Positions 11,470-21,088 of a DNA stretch of 64,000 bases are shown in pieces (the stretch's first letter is position 1; each line of letters starts with the position of its first letter). The notes beneath the pieces were generated by a model that searched no databases, was not told where the DNA came from, and saw nothing but the letters and a program-made list of their open reading frames with translations. The stretch is from the NCBI GenBank assembly GCA_963920525.1, contig OY986436.1:176921361-176985360 (forward strand), given 5' to 3'. The stretch is from Dichetophora obliterata (lineage: Eukaryota; Arthropoda; Insecta; Diptera; Sciomyzidae). Both the position numbers and the translations under genes were made by a program.

Positions 11470-11815
11470 GAGTAGGTAGGTCTCTATTTAAACCAGCTTG
11501 AGCTGTTCGCAAAGCTTAGGATTCGGTATACCGATATTTCCGAGAGTTCTTCGAGGTCTTTGAAAAACCAGTTGTTTAAGTGAAGAAAACGTTTTTGAGC
11601 CAGCGCTGGGCAAATGCAGAGAAAGTGTTCTGTAGATTCCTCCTCCTCTTCATCTGTACAGCTTCTGCAAAATTCGTTGTGGGGTATGTTTAATCTTTGA
11701 GCGTGCCTGCCACTAAGGCAGTGTCCAGTCTGGAGTAGGTCTGAATTGTCTTTAGAATCAATTGTTCTATATTTTTCTCCCGCGCAAGCACAAAACATAG
11801 TAAACACCATTTCCA
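11470..11815 (-). mobile_element. LOA-like LINE 3' fragment inserted in another LINE
   Basis: The minus-strand frame at 11484-11810 reads LLQTGHCLSGRHAQRL, FCRSCTDEEEEEST and EHFLCICPALAQKRF, the TGH-x-C..C-x-H-x-C module that ends ORF2 of RNase H-bearing LINEs. The same module occurs at the end of the LINE at 57687. It is a 5'-truncated copy inside the jockey-like fragment. The 3' tail has gacctacctactcc. The 5' break is near 11815. Confidence 0.6.
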
Positions 11816-11937
11816 GGATTTTCGTTTTATGATGAATCTTAAATATACATTTTTTGTTCTATCTTAAACAGTTACCTTCTTGCCTTTACGATGTATAGTT
11901 TTTGAGATATTGGACTGTTAAAACATAGTATGCACAT

Positions 11938-12099
11938 TAGGGCGGGTTGATTTAAAAATCGCCCATTGCTCAAATTCGAATTAGAATTCGTTTTAGAGGT
12001 ATAGTTCCTCGGGTAAAACTTCTTATTTTGATCCCTAGAATACGATTTTCTTTGAGGAATTGGCGATTTTTTTGCCTCCCCACAAATCGACCCGGCCTA
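11938..12099. mobile_element. Small hAT-like MITE, 162 bp
   Basis: The left end is TAGGGCGGGTTGATTT and the right end, read inward, is TAGGCCGGGTCGATTT. Flanking 8-mers are atgcacat (11930-11937) and attcacat (12100-12107), six of eight matching. Short length, a TAGGG-type start and an 8-bp duplication fit a hAT MITE. Confidence 0.6.
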
Positions 12100-12107
12100 A
12101 TTCACAT

Positions 12108-12839
12108 ACTATATTTTGATTTTGTAAATTTGTTTTTGCTTATATTTTCAAAAAGGTTTACAAAACAAAGTAAGTAATTTGATAATATAACACAATTTTT
12201 TGCAATAGTTTTAAGAGTGATCCCCGAATTTAGAGTATTTTTGGTACTTATAAGCATTTTAAGTATATTGGCTTAGACAATAATTACAAAGGGCTAAGGC
12301 AAAAAATACAAAAACACTGTTTTCTCAAAACTATGAATATGGAGATACTATGTTTTGTCGTTGTATGGGAGATTTGCTTATCATCTGCATAAATAAGTAA
12401 ATGAGAGTGTGTGATAATGTGAGTAACATCATTAATTGTCAAAATAAACAGAAGTGGACCCAGGTAACTTCCTCGAGGGTGTTCCTCGATTCTGCAACAA
12501 ATTCAGAAGAAGACACGTCTCGGAACTGTATTTGTTAAGATTGTTCTATCAAATACGATTTGATCCATAAGTTTAGGAATTAAAGACAATTTAGCGATAG
12601 GCCTATAATTATTGACGTCTTTCCTACAACATTTTTTGTAAATAGGACTAATAAACTATTTTTTCCAAAAAAAAAGGAAAATTACTTTCATTAATTGATT
12701 TATTAAAAAATTACAGAAAGTGGATGACACAAAATGGAGCCGCATTGTTTTACCACTGCGGCAGGATTTCTATCTGGATCAGCGCTGATGATTTTAAAGT
12801 TAAATTTTAATATAAAAAAATATATTAAAATTTTAATAT
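12108..12839. other. LINE remnant and AT-rich filler
   Basis: 12108-12345 holds no recognisable coding sequence. 12350-12720 is the LINE RT fragment described above. 12721-12839 is AT-rich, ending in attaaaattttaatat, which flanks the solo LTR. Confidence 0.3.
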
Positions 12840-13086
12840 TGTAATGTTATGTTTACATATTTATTTATTAACCTGGCAATGCTGTCGGGTTGGTAACGCT
12901 GTATTCAATCGAGTAACTTGTCTGAGCTGTCACTATTATGAACGAATCTTTTTGAATGCAGCCGTTACTGCCTCGACCAATGAGATTGTCAGGTTAAGCG
13001 TGTAAGATAATCGACGATACTCGCTCGGTATCGTAGAAAAAATGTAACGAACAAGAATGAGGCAGTTGAAATAAAGCATTGTTACA
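12840..13086 (+). mobile_element. Solo LTR, 247 bp
   Basis: The segment begins TGTAATGTTATG and ends GCATTGTTACA, giving TG..CA ends with an inverted TGTAA/TTACA. It is flanked by ATAT at 12836-12839 and 13087-13090. A polyadenylation-type AATAAA lies at 13070-13075, near the end as expected for an R region. The interior is less AT-rich than both flanks. No adjoining gag or pol is visible, so I read it as a solo LTR. Orientation is inferred from the AATAAA. The ATAT flank is weak evidence because the surroundings are AT-rich. Confidence 0.6.
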
Positions 13087-13502
13087 ATATAAAATTTTAT
13101 TTTATATTAAAATTTTAATATATAATTATTTAATTTTAATATGAAATTTTAATATTTAAATGAATGGCTTGAAAGTAATGAACATTGGCAGTCCTACTCG
13201 TTATATGTACGATTGTCAGCCCAGCCGGCTTGATGTGTGCTTAGTTTTTGATAATTCTTATGTCCTAAAAATTACTTATTATTTTGCTGTCCTAATATTA
13301 ATTTCGGAAGAACTTCGCAGGTCAATTTTTCTTATTATGACTACAAATCACTAAATTTTTCTGCGCTTTCTTTTGACATCTATTTTTCAGAAGAATTTTT
13401 AAAAACTTCATATCTTAACTAAAAAAATTAAATCTACAAAACCACAAAATGGATAAAAATATCATCTTCGCCATTTTTCGAAATTAAGGAACCTAAGGCT
13501 GG
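13087..13502. other. Unassigned AT-rich stretch
   Basis: The open frame at 13160-13354 shows no recognisable domain and lies in AT-rich filler between a solo LTR and a LINE fragment. I do not call it a gene. Confidence 0.3.
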
Positions 13503-14230
13503 GTTAGGTTAATCCGGATGCCTCCTAATGAAGGTTCACATAGATCAATTCTGGTTTTGAGTGGTGCCAGTTAGAAGCCAAGGAACCTTTGTGTTTAATG
13601 GAACTCTGTAAAGGTTTGCGTTGAATTCGCAAATCTTAGGAGGGATTCCAGAGATACTTTAGCTACATCTTTTAGTGACAGGTCCGTTCATGAGCGATGC
13701 CCATCTTCCTCACATGGGCTGCCGTCATGCAGTGACCAGTGAGGATACCCACTAGTGTCTTGCAATCTCTGTGCGGACGTGCCAAGATGAACAGAGTTTG
13801 CTTTCCGCATTGCCCATTGCACATAATTTTTGAGATTTTGCACGATGTCTTATCTTTCCACCTGTGACTCACTGCATGTCTCTCTTTTTCCTAGTAAGTC
13901 CTACGAGTTGTAAAGGAACCTTATTCCTTTACAACTCGTGGAGCGGAGTAGGTGCATGTACTACGAATTCTTAGTCCGGCCAGGACGGTTTTGGACTTGA
14001 TGGTAGCGGAGCGCATGGATTTGATCGCCGCTTGGCTGTCGACGAATATGTTGATATAAGAGTCATGTGTGTCCATGCCGAGGGCTATCTCCGTAGGCAT
14101 TTTGAAGCCGTCTGTAAATATGTTGACCGGCTAATGTGCTTGTTCTTTATCTTTACACCAATCGATTGGTCTTAGAACTGTTAGTGTTTTGGAATTGACT
14201 ATCGTGCGAGGTATCTTGTAGTTTATGCTA
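13503..14230 (-). mobile_element. LOA-like LINE 3' part with RNase H remnant
   Basis: Minus-strand translation of about 14130-13980 reads FTDGFKMPTEIALGMDTH and VDSQAAIKSMRSATIKSK, the TDGSK and SDSQAA motifs of LINE RNase H. 13870-13672 reads TLFILARPHRDCK and LVGILTGHCMTAAHVRK, the C-terminal TGH module. A deletion and stops separate them. The 3' end reads ggcatccggattaacctaac and matches the plus-strand fragment at 8325-8592, so both belong to one family. Confidence 0.6.
13903..13943. repeat. Perfect 15-bp-stem hairpin
   Basis: cgagttgtaaaggaa and ttcctttacaactcg are exact inverted copies separated by only five bases (ccttat region). It lies where the RNase H remnant is discontinuous and may mark a local inverted duplication at a deletion point. 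Confidence 0.7.
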
Positions 14231-14664
14231 CTGAGTAGATCCTTACCGATTGTACAATGACCGAAATTTTGAAAGTGCAAATTCAATTTTCATTTATAAA
14301 CTTTGGTTTTTTTTAAAGATATTTTTTATTTTTTATATCTGAATATAGCAATCAAAAACTATAGATCTGCTGAATCTATTGATTTGACTTTTCTATATAA
14401 TATTTTACTGATGATCAAGCAAGAAAAGAATTGGGCGTTGGCTTATCTTTGTTGCAAGATGTGATGAAATAATTGCATTAGAAATTCTTGTATTGCATCA
14501 GAAAAACTATTTTGCTTAAAATTAAATTTTAATTTTTATCTCTTGGTTCAGTGGATATACTTAAGGATAATAAACTTTATTGCATTTGACATAGGATGCT
14601 TAAAGTATCTAGATATATGAATATGGTGCATAAACTCCCCCCTTTGCTAAAAGTAAAAAGTCCC
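14231..14664. other. Unassigned AT-rich stretch
   Basis: No coding motif, TIR or tandem repeat is recognisable. It separates two minus-strand LINE remnants. Confidence 0.3.
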
Positions 14665-15030
14665 CGTTTTAGTTTATTTATTCTTTTATTTATTTATTTA
14701 TTATTTATGTAGAAAATATTAATACTGTAAAAACTAGGTTCTTTTATAATATAACAAAAATTTAACAAATTTGGTTGGGAATAACAACTGTTTAGTAATA
14801 ATTAAAAATAAAAAACAAATAAGACAATTAACATTAATTAAAAAACAAAAATTTACCTAAGATTATCATAACATAATTATTAACAAGTAACCTTAATAAT
14901 AGCAAAATAGTAATAAGAAACAAAGCAAAAATGCCTGAAATTAAGGAGTAGAAAAGTTAGTAAATAATGATTGCCTAAAGATTTCACTTCCAGAAATTTC
15001 TCTTAAAGATCGCGGTAGTACGTTCTACAG

Positions 15031-16031
15031 TCTGTGGATATAATCCAAATTAAATATAACCAAACACAAAAGTCACTTAATTTAGTCCTTTATTTAATTA
15101 TTTACATTTTTACATTAGACAACTCCAAGTCTTATCCGATTGAGTACGAGTAGCGGCCACGGGTTCACAAAGACGACTGGTTTATTAAAATTCTCTTTAT
15201 GGTAACATGGACCATAGTCCATGCCACCATTAGGCATTAAATATGTATTGCAGCGCACAATACACGGTAGCCGCGGCGCACATAGTCAGCACCAACAACA
15301 CGAATTTATTCACGTCCATGGTTATACTTTTCTGCCAATGGAAGCGATCATTCTTTTTATTGGCCCGTCTTATTATCAGCGCTAACAATAAGACGGGCGT
15401 ACGACGGAGCAGGGATGGTTGGTGCAATTAATCCAGTCATCGTACTGGCTGTCTATTCGTCTGTGTGTTGGTTAGCTACTCCAACACACAAACTACAGCG
15501 CGAAATAAATGACACTTATTTGTGCGTCATTTATTTAAATTATGTGCGATCCCACACAAGCACATGATCACCAACCATCGCTGCCACTGATCGTTGACTC
15601 GCCCCGCGGTCTCATCTTCGCGATCGACAAGCATGACATACCGTCAGTATAACAAAGCGACGCTCAGCTTGGGCGTTCAAGCCTTGAGTTACCAACTAAT
15701 CAAATGTGCAATGTTTATCTTAACGGCTCAAATAACCACTGTGGCGATAATGGCAGCAACAATGTACAAAGTTAACATTGCGATTAATATTAAGAGCTGC
15801 GGTGCCCACAGCAGCAACAAAGTTGCGCGTGGCTAGGAATTCGCTCGGGTCATCACTTGAGTGACGAACCAAACTAAGCTAACCCAATTACGTTATCAGC
15901 AAGGGTGCTGTATTACGACAAAGTGTCGCCAAAGTCTAGCGGAGCCGAAACACGATTACCAGGAATTTGTGAACTAATGTGAACCCGCGTACGTAGGGGA
16001 TGACGGTACAAAGGGTACCGCCACAAGTCTA
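15031..16031. mobile_element. About 1-kb unclassified insertion in the LINE
   Basis: LINE sequence stops at 15030 and resumes at 16032-16035. The tetramer ACAG flanks both sides (15027-15030 and 16032-16035). The interior is clearly richer in G+C than its surroundings and carries hairpins: cccgtcttatt paired with aataagacggg (15364-15398), and tgtgtgttgg paired with ccaacacaca (15462-15489). A 4-bp flank and no coding motif would fit a solo LTR, but the ends are TCTG..TCTA rather than TG..CA, so the class is open. Open frames at 15230-15836 lack any family motif. Confidence 0.45.
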
Positions 16032-16035
16032 ACAG

Positions 16036-17598
16036 CATTAATGAAAAAGAGATTTGAAGTAGTTAGCGACTAATGCCTAGGGACTTTTAGAACATTACTT
16101 CTTCGGGAAATGCTGTATTTCAATTTATAATAGAGATAATGTTATGTTTTCGTTATAATTATTTTATGTAGGTAAATACAATTTCTAGCACAAAGATATG
16201 CTGTCAAGTTCCAACCAAGTATTGCATTTCTGAAGTTTGAAAGGTGGTCAAATTTTTTTAAGCCACAGACATAACGCGTAGCATAGTTATAAGCAATATT
16301 TAGTTTTAGCAGAGAGGAAGAGTCAAGTTTACTATAAACGATTTCAGAATAAGTAATAATTGGCAAAAAAAATTGTTTTACCAGAAATGTCTTAAGTCAA
16401 GGGGACACACACCAGCAGCCATTCTCAAATTACGAAGGATATAATAAACTTTCTGATCTACACTGTTTACATGATCAACACAGGAGAGGGACAAATTCAT
16501 AAAGAGACAAAAATTTACAATTTTAGACACAACATTTAACTTATTTGTCCCAATAAAAAGGTCAGAAATATCATCAAGAAAAATCTTATTTTTACAAATA
16601 GGAAACACATATGATTTCGCAACATTTAGTTGGAAGCCATTTCTGCTAGCCCACTGGTAAATACTACTAAGATCTTCATTTATCCTACAGCATAGGTCGT
16701 CAAGCAGGTCAATCCTTTTCGAGAGATAAAGTTGGATATCATCTGCATAAGTAAGCCTAGAAGCATGTTTTCAAACAGCAAATATTTCATTTACAAAAAT
16801 TGAGAATAGAAAAGGACCGAGTATTGAACCTTGTGGAACACCACTTAAAATAAATTTGTACTGAGAAAACGATTGTCCTACTTTGATTTTTTTGTAATCT
16901 GTGTGACAGATAGCAAGATATAAGTTATACCTCATTATCCGAAAGCCCAAAGATAAACCTAAGTTTCTGACATAAATAGTTGTGATTCACGTTGTCAAAA
17001 GCCTTCGAAAAATCAATCATACAAAGTAGGAACAAAGAACTAGCATCATATTCAGGTCGAATATTTTCCATGACCTTTAATATTGACGACGCACAAATGT
17101 GTTCCACCCGGAAACCAGACTGATACGGGTACAAAAGACTGTCTTCATGTAAATGTTTATAAATTTGTTTACTTAATAGTTTTTCTCAAACTTTAGATAA
17201 GGGGACAATATACTTATAGGTCGAAAGTCATTTGGTCCAGATAGATTTGATTTTTTTACCACCGGCAGTACAATTCCAACTTTCCACATGTCCGGAAAAG
17301 ACGAAGATAAGAGACAATGATTAATGGTATGAGTCAACGGATTGACAACATGCTGTTCAATAAACATTATTGGAATGCCATCTTCTCCCAAAGCGTTCAA
17401 TTTAATCTGCATTGCACAATTGCCAACATCCAGCTCACTTACAGGTGTAAATTCAAAGAATTGGTGTACCTCTAAACTGGAGAGGAGAAGCATATTATTT
17501 TCAGAAGAAGTTTAATTTAGGAAAAAATTATTTAATATACTTGCATCAATCTGACAGTCGGAGGCATTTTTGTTGCTTACTCCAAGTTTCCTTATATA
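16036..17598 (-). pseudogene. LINE reverse transcriptase remnant
   Basis: In minus-strand order: ASILNNFFLN (17560), LGEDGIPIMFIEQHV and WKVGIVLPVVKKSN-FRPISIL (17493-17173), YPYQSGFRVEHICASS and CMIDFSKAFDNVNH (17134-16925), LTYADDIQLYLSKR near 16740, then KLNVVSKIVNFCLF, DHVNSVDQKVYYILR and VYSKLDSSSLLKLN-NYATRYVCGLKKFDH (16608-16142). The motif order is complete through the thumb, and stops and small frameshifts are few. It is among the better preserved RTs here but lacks a single open frame. Confidence 0.75.
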
Positions 17599-17703
17599 GC
17601 GTACCGACTACAATCATTGGCACCCATAAGGAAATTTTACCTTGCAATCTGAGGCATTCATTCTGTTTTTAAGTAATTGTTTTTTTTAAAATTTTATTTT
17701 ATT

Positions 17704-19396
17704 AAAGTTTTTTCTAAATGACCTCTATATTTATTATGTTGACTTTATATGATTTAAATACAAATTCTAAATGTTTGATAGTTTAAATCATACTTGATTT
17801 TAAATACAAATTCTAGTTGTTTGACAGTTTAAAATGGTTTATCGAGCTTAAGGTCAAAGTTAGAACAATTAATTGTTCTAACGAATTTTTCCAAAGAAAC
17901 AACAACAACAACAAAATTTTTCAATATGAAAGGAAAAAAACCACTAGCAATTGATTTTATTGTACAATTTCTGCGGTGCTAAACGCGTCATCAGAAATCT
18001 TTGTGATTGCCCGTGCAAGCGCGTTGACGCACTGCACCATCGGGGCGATGAGATTTTGAAGCTTCAATTTCTCATTTTTTCCTCAATTTCATAATGTCAC
18101 ATTCGTTGTTGTATTTCTGTTTACTTTAGTTTCTATGCTTATGTTATATGTAGTCCAACAGCCTGCTGGAAGTCTGCACTAACAAAGCATGTTTACTGAA
18201 GTTGTTTTTAGAATTTTTGCTGATTTTGTTTTCAGCTGTTTCCGTTTGGTTGAGGTCTACCATTTGATTAAAGTTTTTTCTAAATGACCTCTATATTTAT
18301 TATGTTGACTTTATATGATTTAAATACAAATTCTAAATGTTTGATAGTTTAAATCATACTTGATTTTAAATACAAATTCTAGTTGTTTGACAGTTTAAAA
18401 TCGTTTATCGAGCTTAAGGTCAAAGTTAGAACAATTAATTGTTCTAACGAATTTTTCCAAAGAAACAACAACAACAACAAAGTTTTTCAATATGAAAGGA
18501 AAAAAACCACTAGCAATTGATTTTATTGTACAATTTCTGCGGTGCTAAACGCGTCATCAGAAATCTTTGTGATTGCCCGTGCAAGCGCGTTGACGCACTG
18601 CACCATCGGGGCGATGAGATTTTGAAGCTTCAATTTCTCATTTTTTCCTCAATTTCATAATGTCACATTCGTTGTTGTATTTCTGTTTACTTTAGTTTCT
18701 ATGCTTATGTACCTTAAGCTCGATAAACGATTTTAAACTGTCAAACAACTAGAATTTGTATTTAAAATCAAGTATGATTTAAACTATCAAACATTTAAAA
18801 TTTGTATTTAAATCATATAAAGTCAACATAATAAATATAGAGGTCATTTAGAAAAAACTTTAATCAAATTTTAGAGCTCGACCAAACGGAAACAGCTGAA
18901 AACAAAATCAGCAAAAATTCTAAAAACAACTTCAGTAAACATGCTTTGTTAGTGCAGACTTCCAGCAGGCTGTTGGACTACATATAACATAAGCATAGAA
19001 ACTAAAGTAAACAGAAATACAACAACGAATGTGACATTATGAAATTGAGGAAAAAATGAGAAATTGAAGCTTCAAAATCTCATCGCCCCGATGGTGCAGT
19101 GCGTCAACGCGCTTGCACGGGCAATCACAAAGATTTCTGATGACGCGTTTAGCACCGCAGAAATTGTACAATAAAATCAATTGCTAGTGGTTTTTTTCCT
19201 TTCATATTGAAAAACTTTGTTGTTGTTGTTGTTTCTTTGGAAAAATTCGTTAGAACAATTAATTGTTCTAACTTTGACCTTAAGCTCGATAAACGATTTT
19301 AAACTGTCAAACAACTAGAATTTGTATTTAAAATCAAATATGATTTAAACTATCAAACATTTAGAATTTGTATTTAAATCATATAAAGTCAACATA
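17704..19396. repeat. Long hairpin repeat: 0.69-kb stem, 0.29-kb loop
   Basis: 17735-18422 and 18713-19396 are inverted copies, nearly identical by eye. The loop (18423-18712) repeats the 17865-18155 part of the left arm. The building block of about 565 bp (17704-18268) is thus present twice in direct orientation and once-plus inverted. Landmarks are attaattgttctaacg, a (CAA)n run, gtgcaagcgcgttgacgcac and tgaccttaagctcgataaac. The sequence attttattttatt flanks both ends (17691-17703 and 19397-19409), a possible target duplication of low complexity. A degenerate relative lies at 26205-26300. Confidence 0.8.
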
Positions 19397-19504
19397 ATTT
19401 TATTTTATTTTTTGGGAAATTCTTTATTTAAAGCAATTTTTAACATATTTATGTGAGCTCTCAGTTTTTCGTGAGAATCAAAATAAAAAAGTCTTTCAAA
19501 AACC

Positions 19505-19665
19505 ACAATTATTGGCGCGTGTATACAATTATTGGCACATTGATTACTACAATCGTTGGCACTTGAGTACAATTATTGGCTCCTTAAAAACTATAATTAT
19601 TGGCATATTACCACAATTATAAGCACCCATAAAAATGAAATGATAGGCACCCAATATCTATAAAA
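19505..19665. repeat. Seven spaced ATTGGCAC-type motifs
   Basis: Successive variants of caattattggcac lie about 20-25 bp apart: caattattggcgc, caattattggcac, caatcgttggcac, caattattggctc, taattattggcat, caattataagcac and atgataggcac. A second cluster is at 20555-20690 and a third at 21037-21088 in inverted sense. The spacing of about two helical turns suggests protein binding, presumably transposase. That role is inference. Confidence 0.6.
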
Positions 19666-21088
19666 ATTATATAATAGCTGGCTGTAATAATATAATTATT
19701 TTTTTAAATCATAAAATCAAATCACATATTTTTCATAGTTCCCTACATACCTATTTTATTTAATACAAATTTTATTTAAAATTAGACTGAGCCATTTTTA
19801 AGTACATAAAGATTAAAAATAAATCACAAAAAAATTAGCATAAAAATTTCATCTAAGAATAGAAAAGGAGATTGATAAATTTAAAATAATTTATAAATAT
19901 AGCTCTACAACTTTTAAATATGGATGTGAGACCATAGCTTGGACATGTTTTACAAAAAAATTTTGGTAAATAAACACAATTACTTTTTAATACATTTGGT
20001 GGGAATTTAACCCTTTTATTCCCGAATTAACATGGGTTGTGCTACGCATTTTTTGAGCTCAGATATGTGTTAGTCATTATTCAAATATGAACTGTTACAG
20101 GATGTTGTTTATTTAAAACGTTGGGTGGTTATTGGACCAACTAACCACTTTTCTCATGACTTGTTTGGTATATAACTCTCTTATCTTTATTTATTTATTT
20201 TTATTGTGCACTTGGTTTTACAATTAAATAATTATTTTAATATTTTAAGCACTTTTTGTATAAACAGTTTTTTTGCGAAACGATTCTGATCTTGATTTTG
20301 ACTATTTTACTCTACGAAGAAAGGCTCACTCACTTTCAACTGGAAGACTTTCACCCAATCTACAATTGCTTCTTTTTAGGTTTCTCTAAAACAATTTTGG
20401 ACCCAGACGAAATTGGAGTGTGGATCGTGGTACCCTATATTTTTAAGCTGCAGATTTTTTAGAAATTTTGCAATTTTTAATTGCTGACAGAGATTTTTGT
20501 AAAATACTTTCATCGTCAGAGCTCTTTATTTTGGCATTTTTATATGAAAATACTAAGTATTCAATTATTGGCACTAGGTAAAAATATAATGACTGGCAGT
20601 GCCAGTTATTGTAGTAACATCAAATTCAGTTATTGGCACCCCCTGCCAATAATTAAATTATTTGTTTTTTGGAATCAATTGTTGGCACGCAAGTTAAATT
20701 ACAATATTGCGGTAAAAATTTAGGTATTAAGACGAAAATAAACTATTTAATGTTTAATAAATCAAATAATCAAACGCGTCTATATAACAAATCCATAAAT
20801 AAATAAGAAACAGTACTCACCAAATTTCAGTTCGCTATTGATATCAACACTCTAAAACCTTTTTTAATTGACGATGAAAACACCCTTGCCGATCCGAAAT
20901 TTACAAACAACTGAGCTATTCAATGTTTTTATACAATAAAGAATAAAGAAATGATACAAACCACAGAATTTGAAATGTAAAATTCATAATCAACTGGAAT
21001 TTAACGATATTTCATAAATGCTATTCAAGGAAAGGGTGCCAATAGTTGGCACCAAATTTTTGGGTGCCAATAATTGAAGTGGGTACGC

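Larger units (their letters stand above)
10855..12650 (-). pseudogene. LINE reverse transcriptase remnant (YADD region and thumb)
   Basis: The YADDK box is visible near 12380-12395 and the post-catalytic KDLGI..D.KLSFN..H motif at 11250-11330. The palm between RT2 and the YADD box has lost a long piece and the frame changes several times. The C-terminal domain at 10855-11220 is fairly well kept, ending near 10858. Not functional. Confidence 0.6.
10850..12720 (-). mobile_element. Jockey-like LINE fragment, interrupted
   Basis: On the minus strand, 12650-12350 reads NYRPIAKLSLIPKLMDQI then a jump to GSYLGPLLFIL and LIYADDKQI across frameshifts and a deletion. 11465-10855 continues with FEVWCSK, MTFSRKRN, VKDLGISMDSKLSFN, then KYGPQLQCACRS and LQFSKTNYMLSDP, the RT C-terminal region. 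The segment from about 11465 to 12345 is foreign: a LOA-like LINE 3' fragment, a hAT MITE and unassigned sequence. Endonuclease and ORF1 are absent. Confidence 0.65.
17599..21088. mobile_element. TA-flanked TIR element with ATTGGCAC motif arrays
   Basis: The left end is GCGTACCGACTACAATCATT and the right end, read inward, is GCGTACCCACTTCAATTATT; both continue GGCACCCA. TA flanks both sides (17597-17598 and 21089-21090), and removal with one TA restores the LINE RT frame. The core word CAATTATTGGCAC or a near variant recurs about 14 times near both ends (17610, 19505-19660, 20555-20690, 21037-21088). A 1.7-kb palindromic repeat sits inside near the left end; without it the element is about 1.8 kb. 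No known transposase is recognisable; open frames at 20256-20462 and 20481-20723 have no motif I know. I cannot assign a superfamily. Confidence 0.7.

Noticed and set aside
15230..15836. Three short frames in the GC-richer insert
   Set aside because: They overlap on both strands and show no motif. The length fits chance in higher-GC DNA.
19505..19665. Regularly spaced repeats that superficially resemble a CRISPR array
   Set aside because: The repeats are only about 13 bp, imperfect, and lie inside an insect transposon. No cas genes and no direct-repeat/spacer uniformity.
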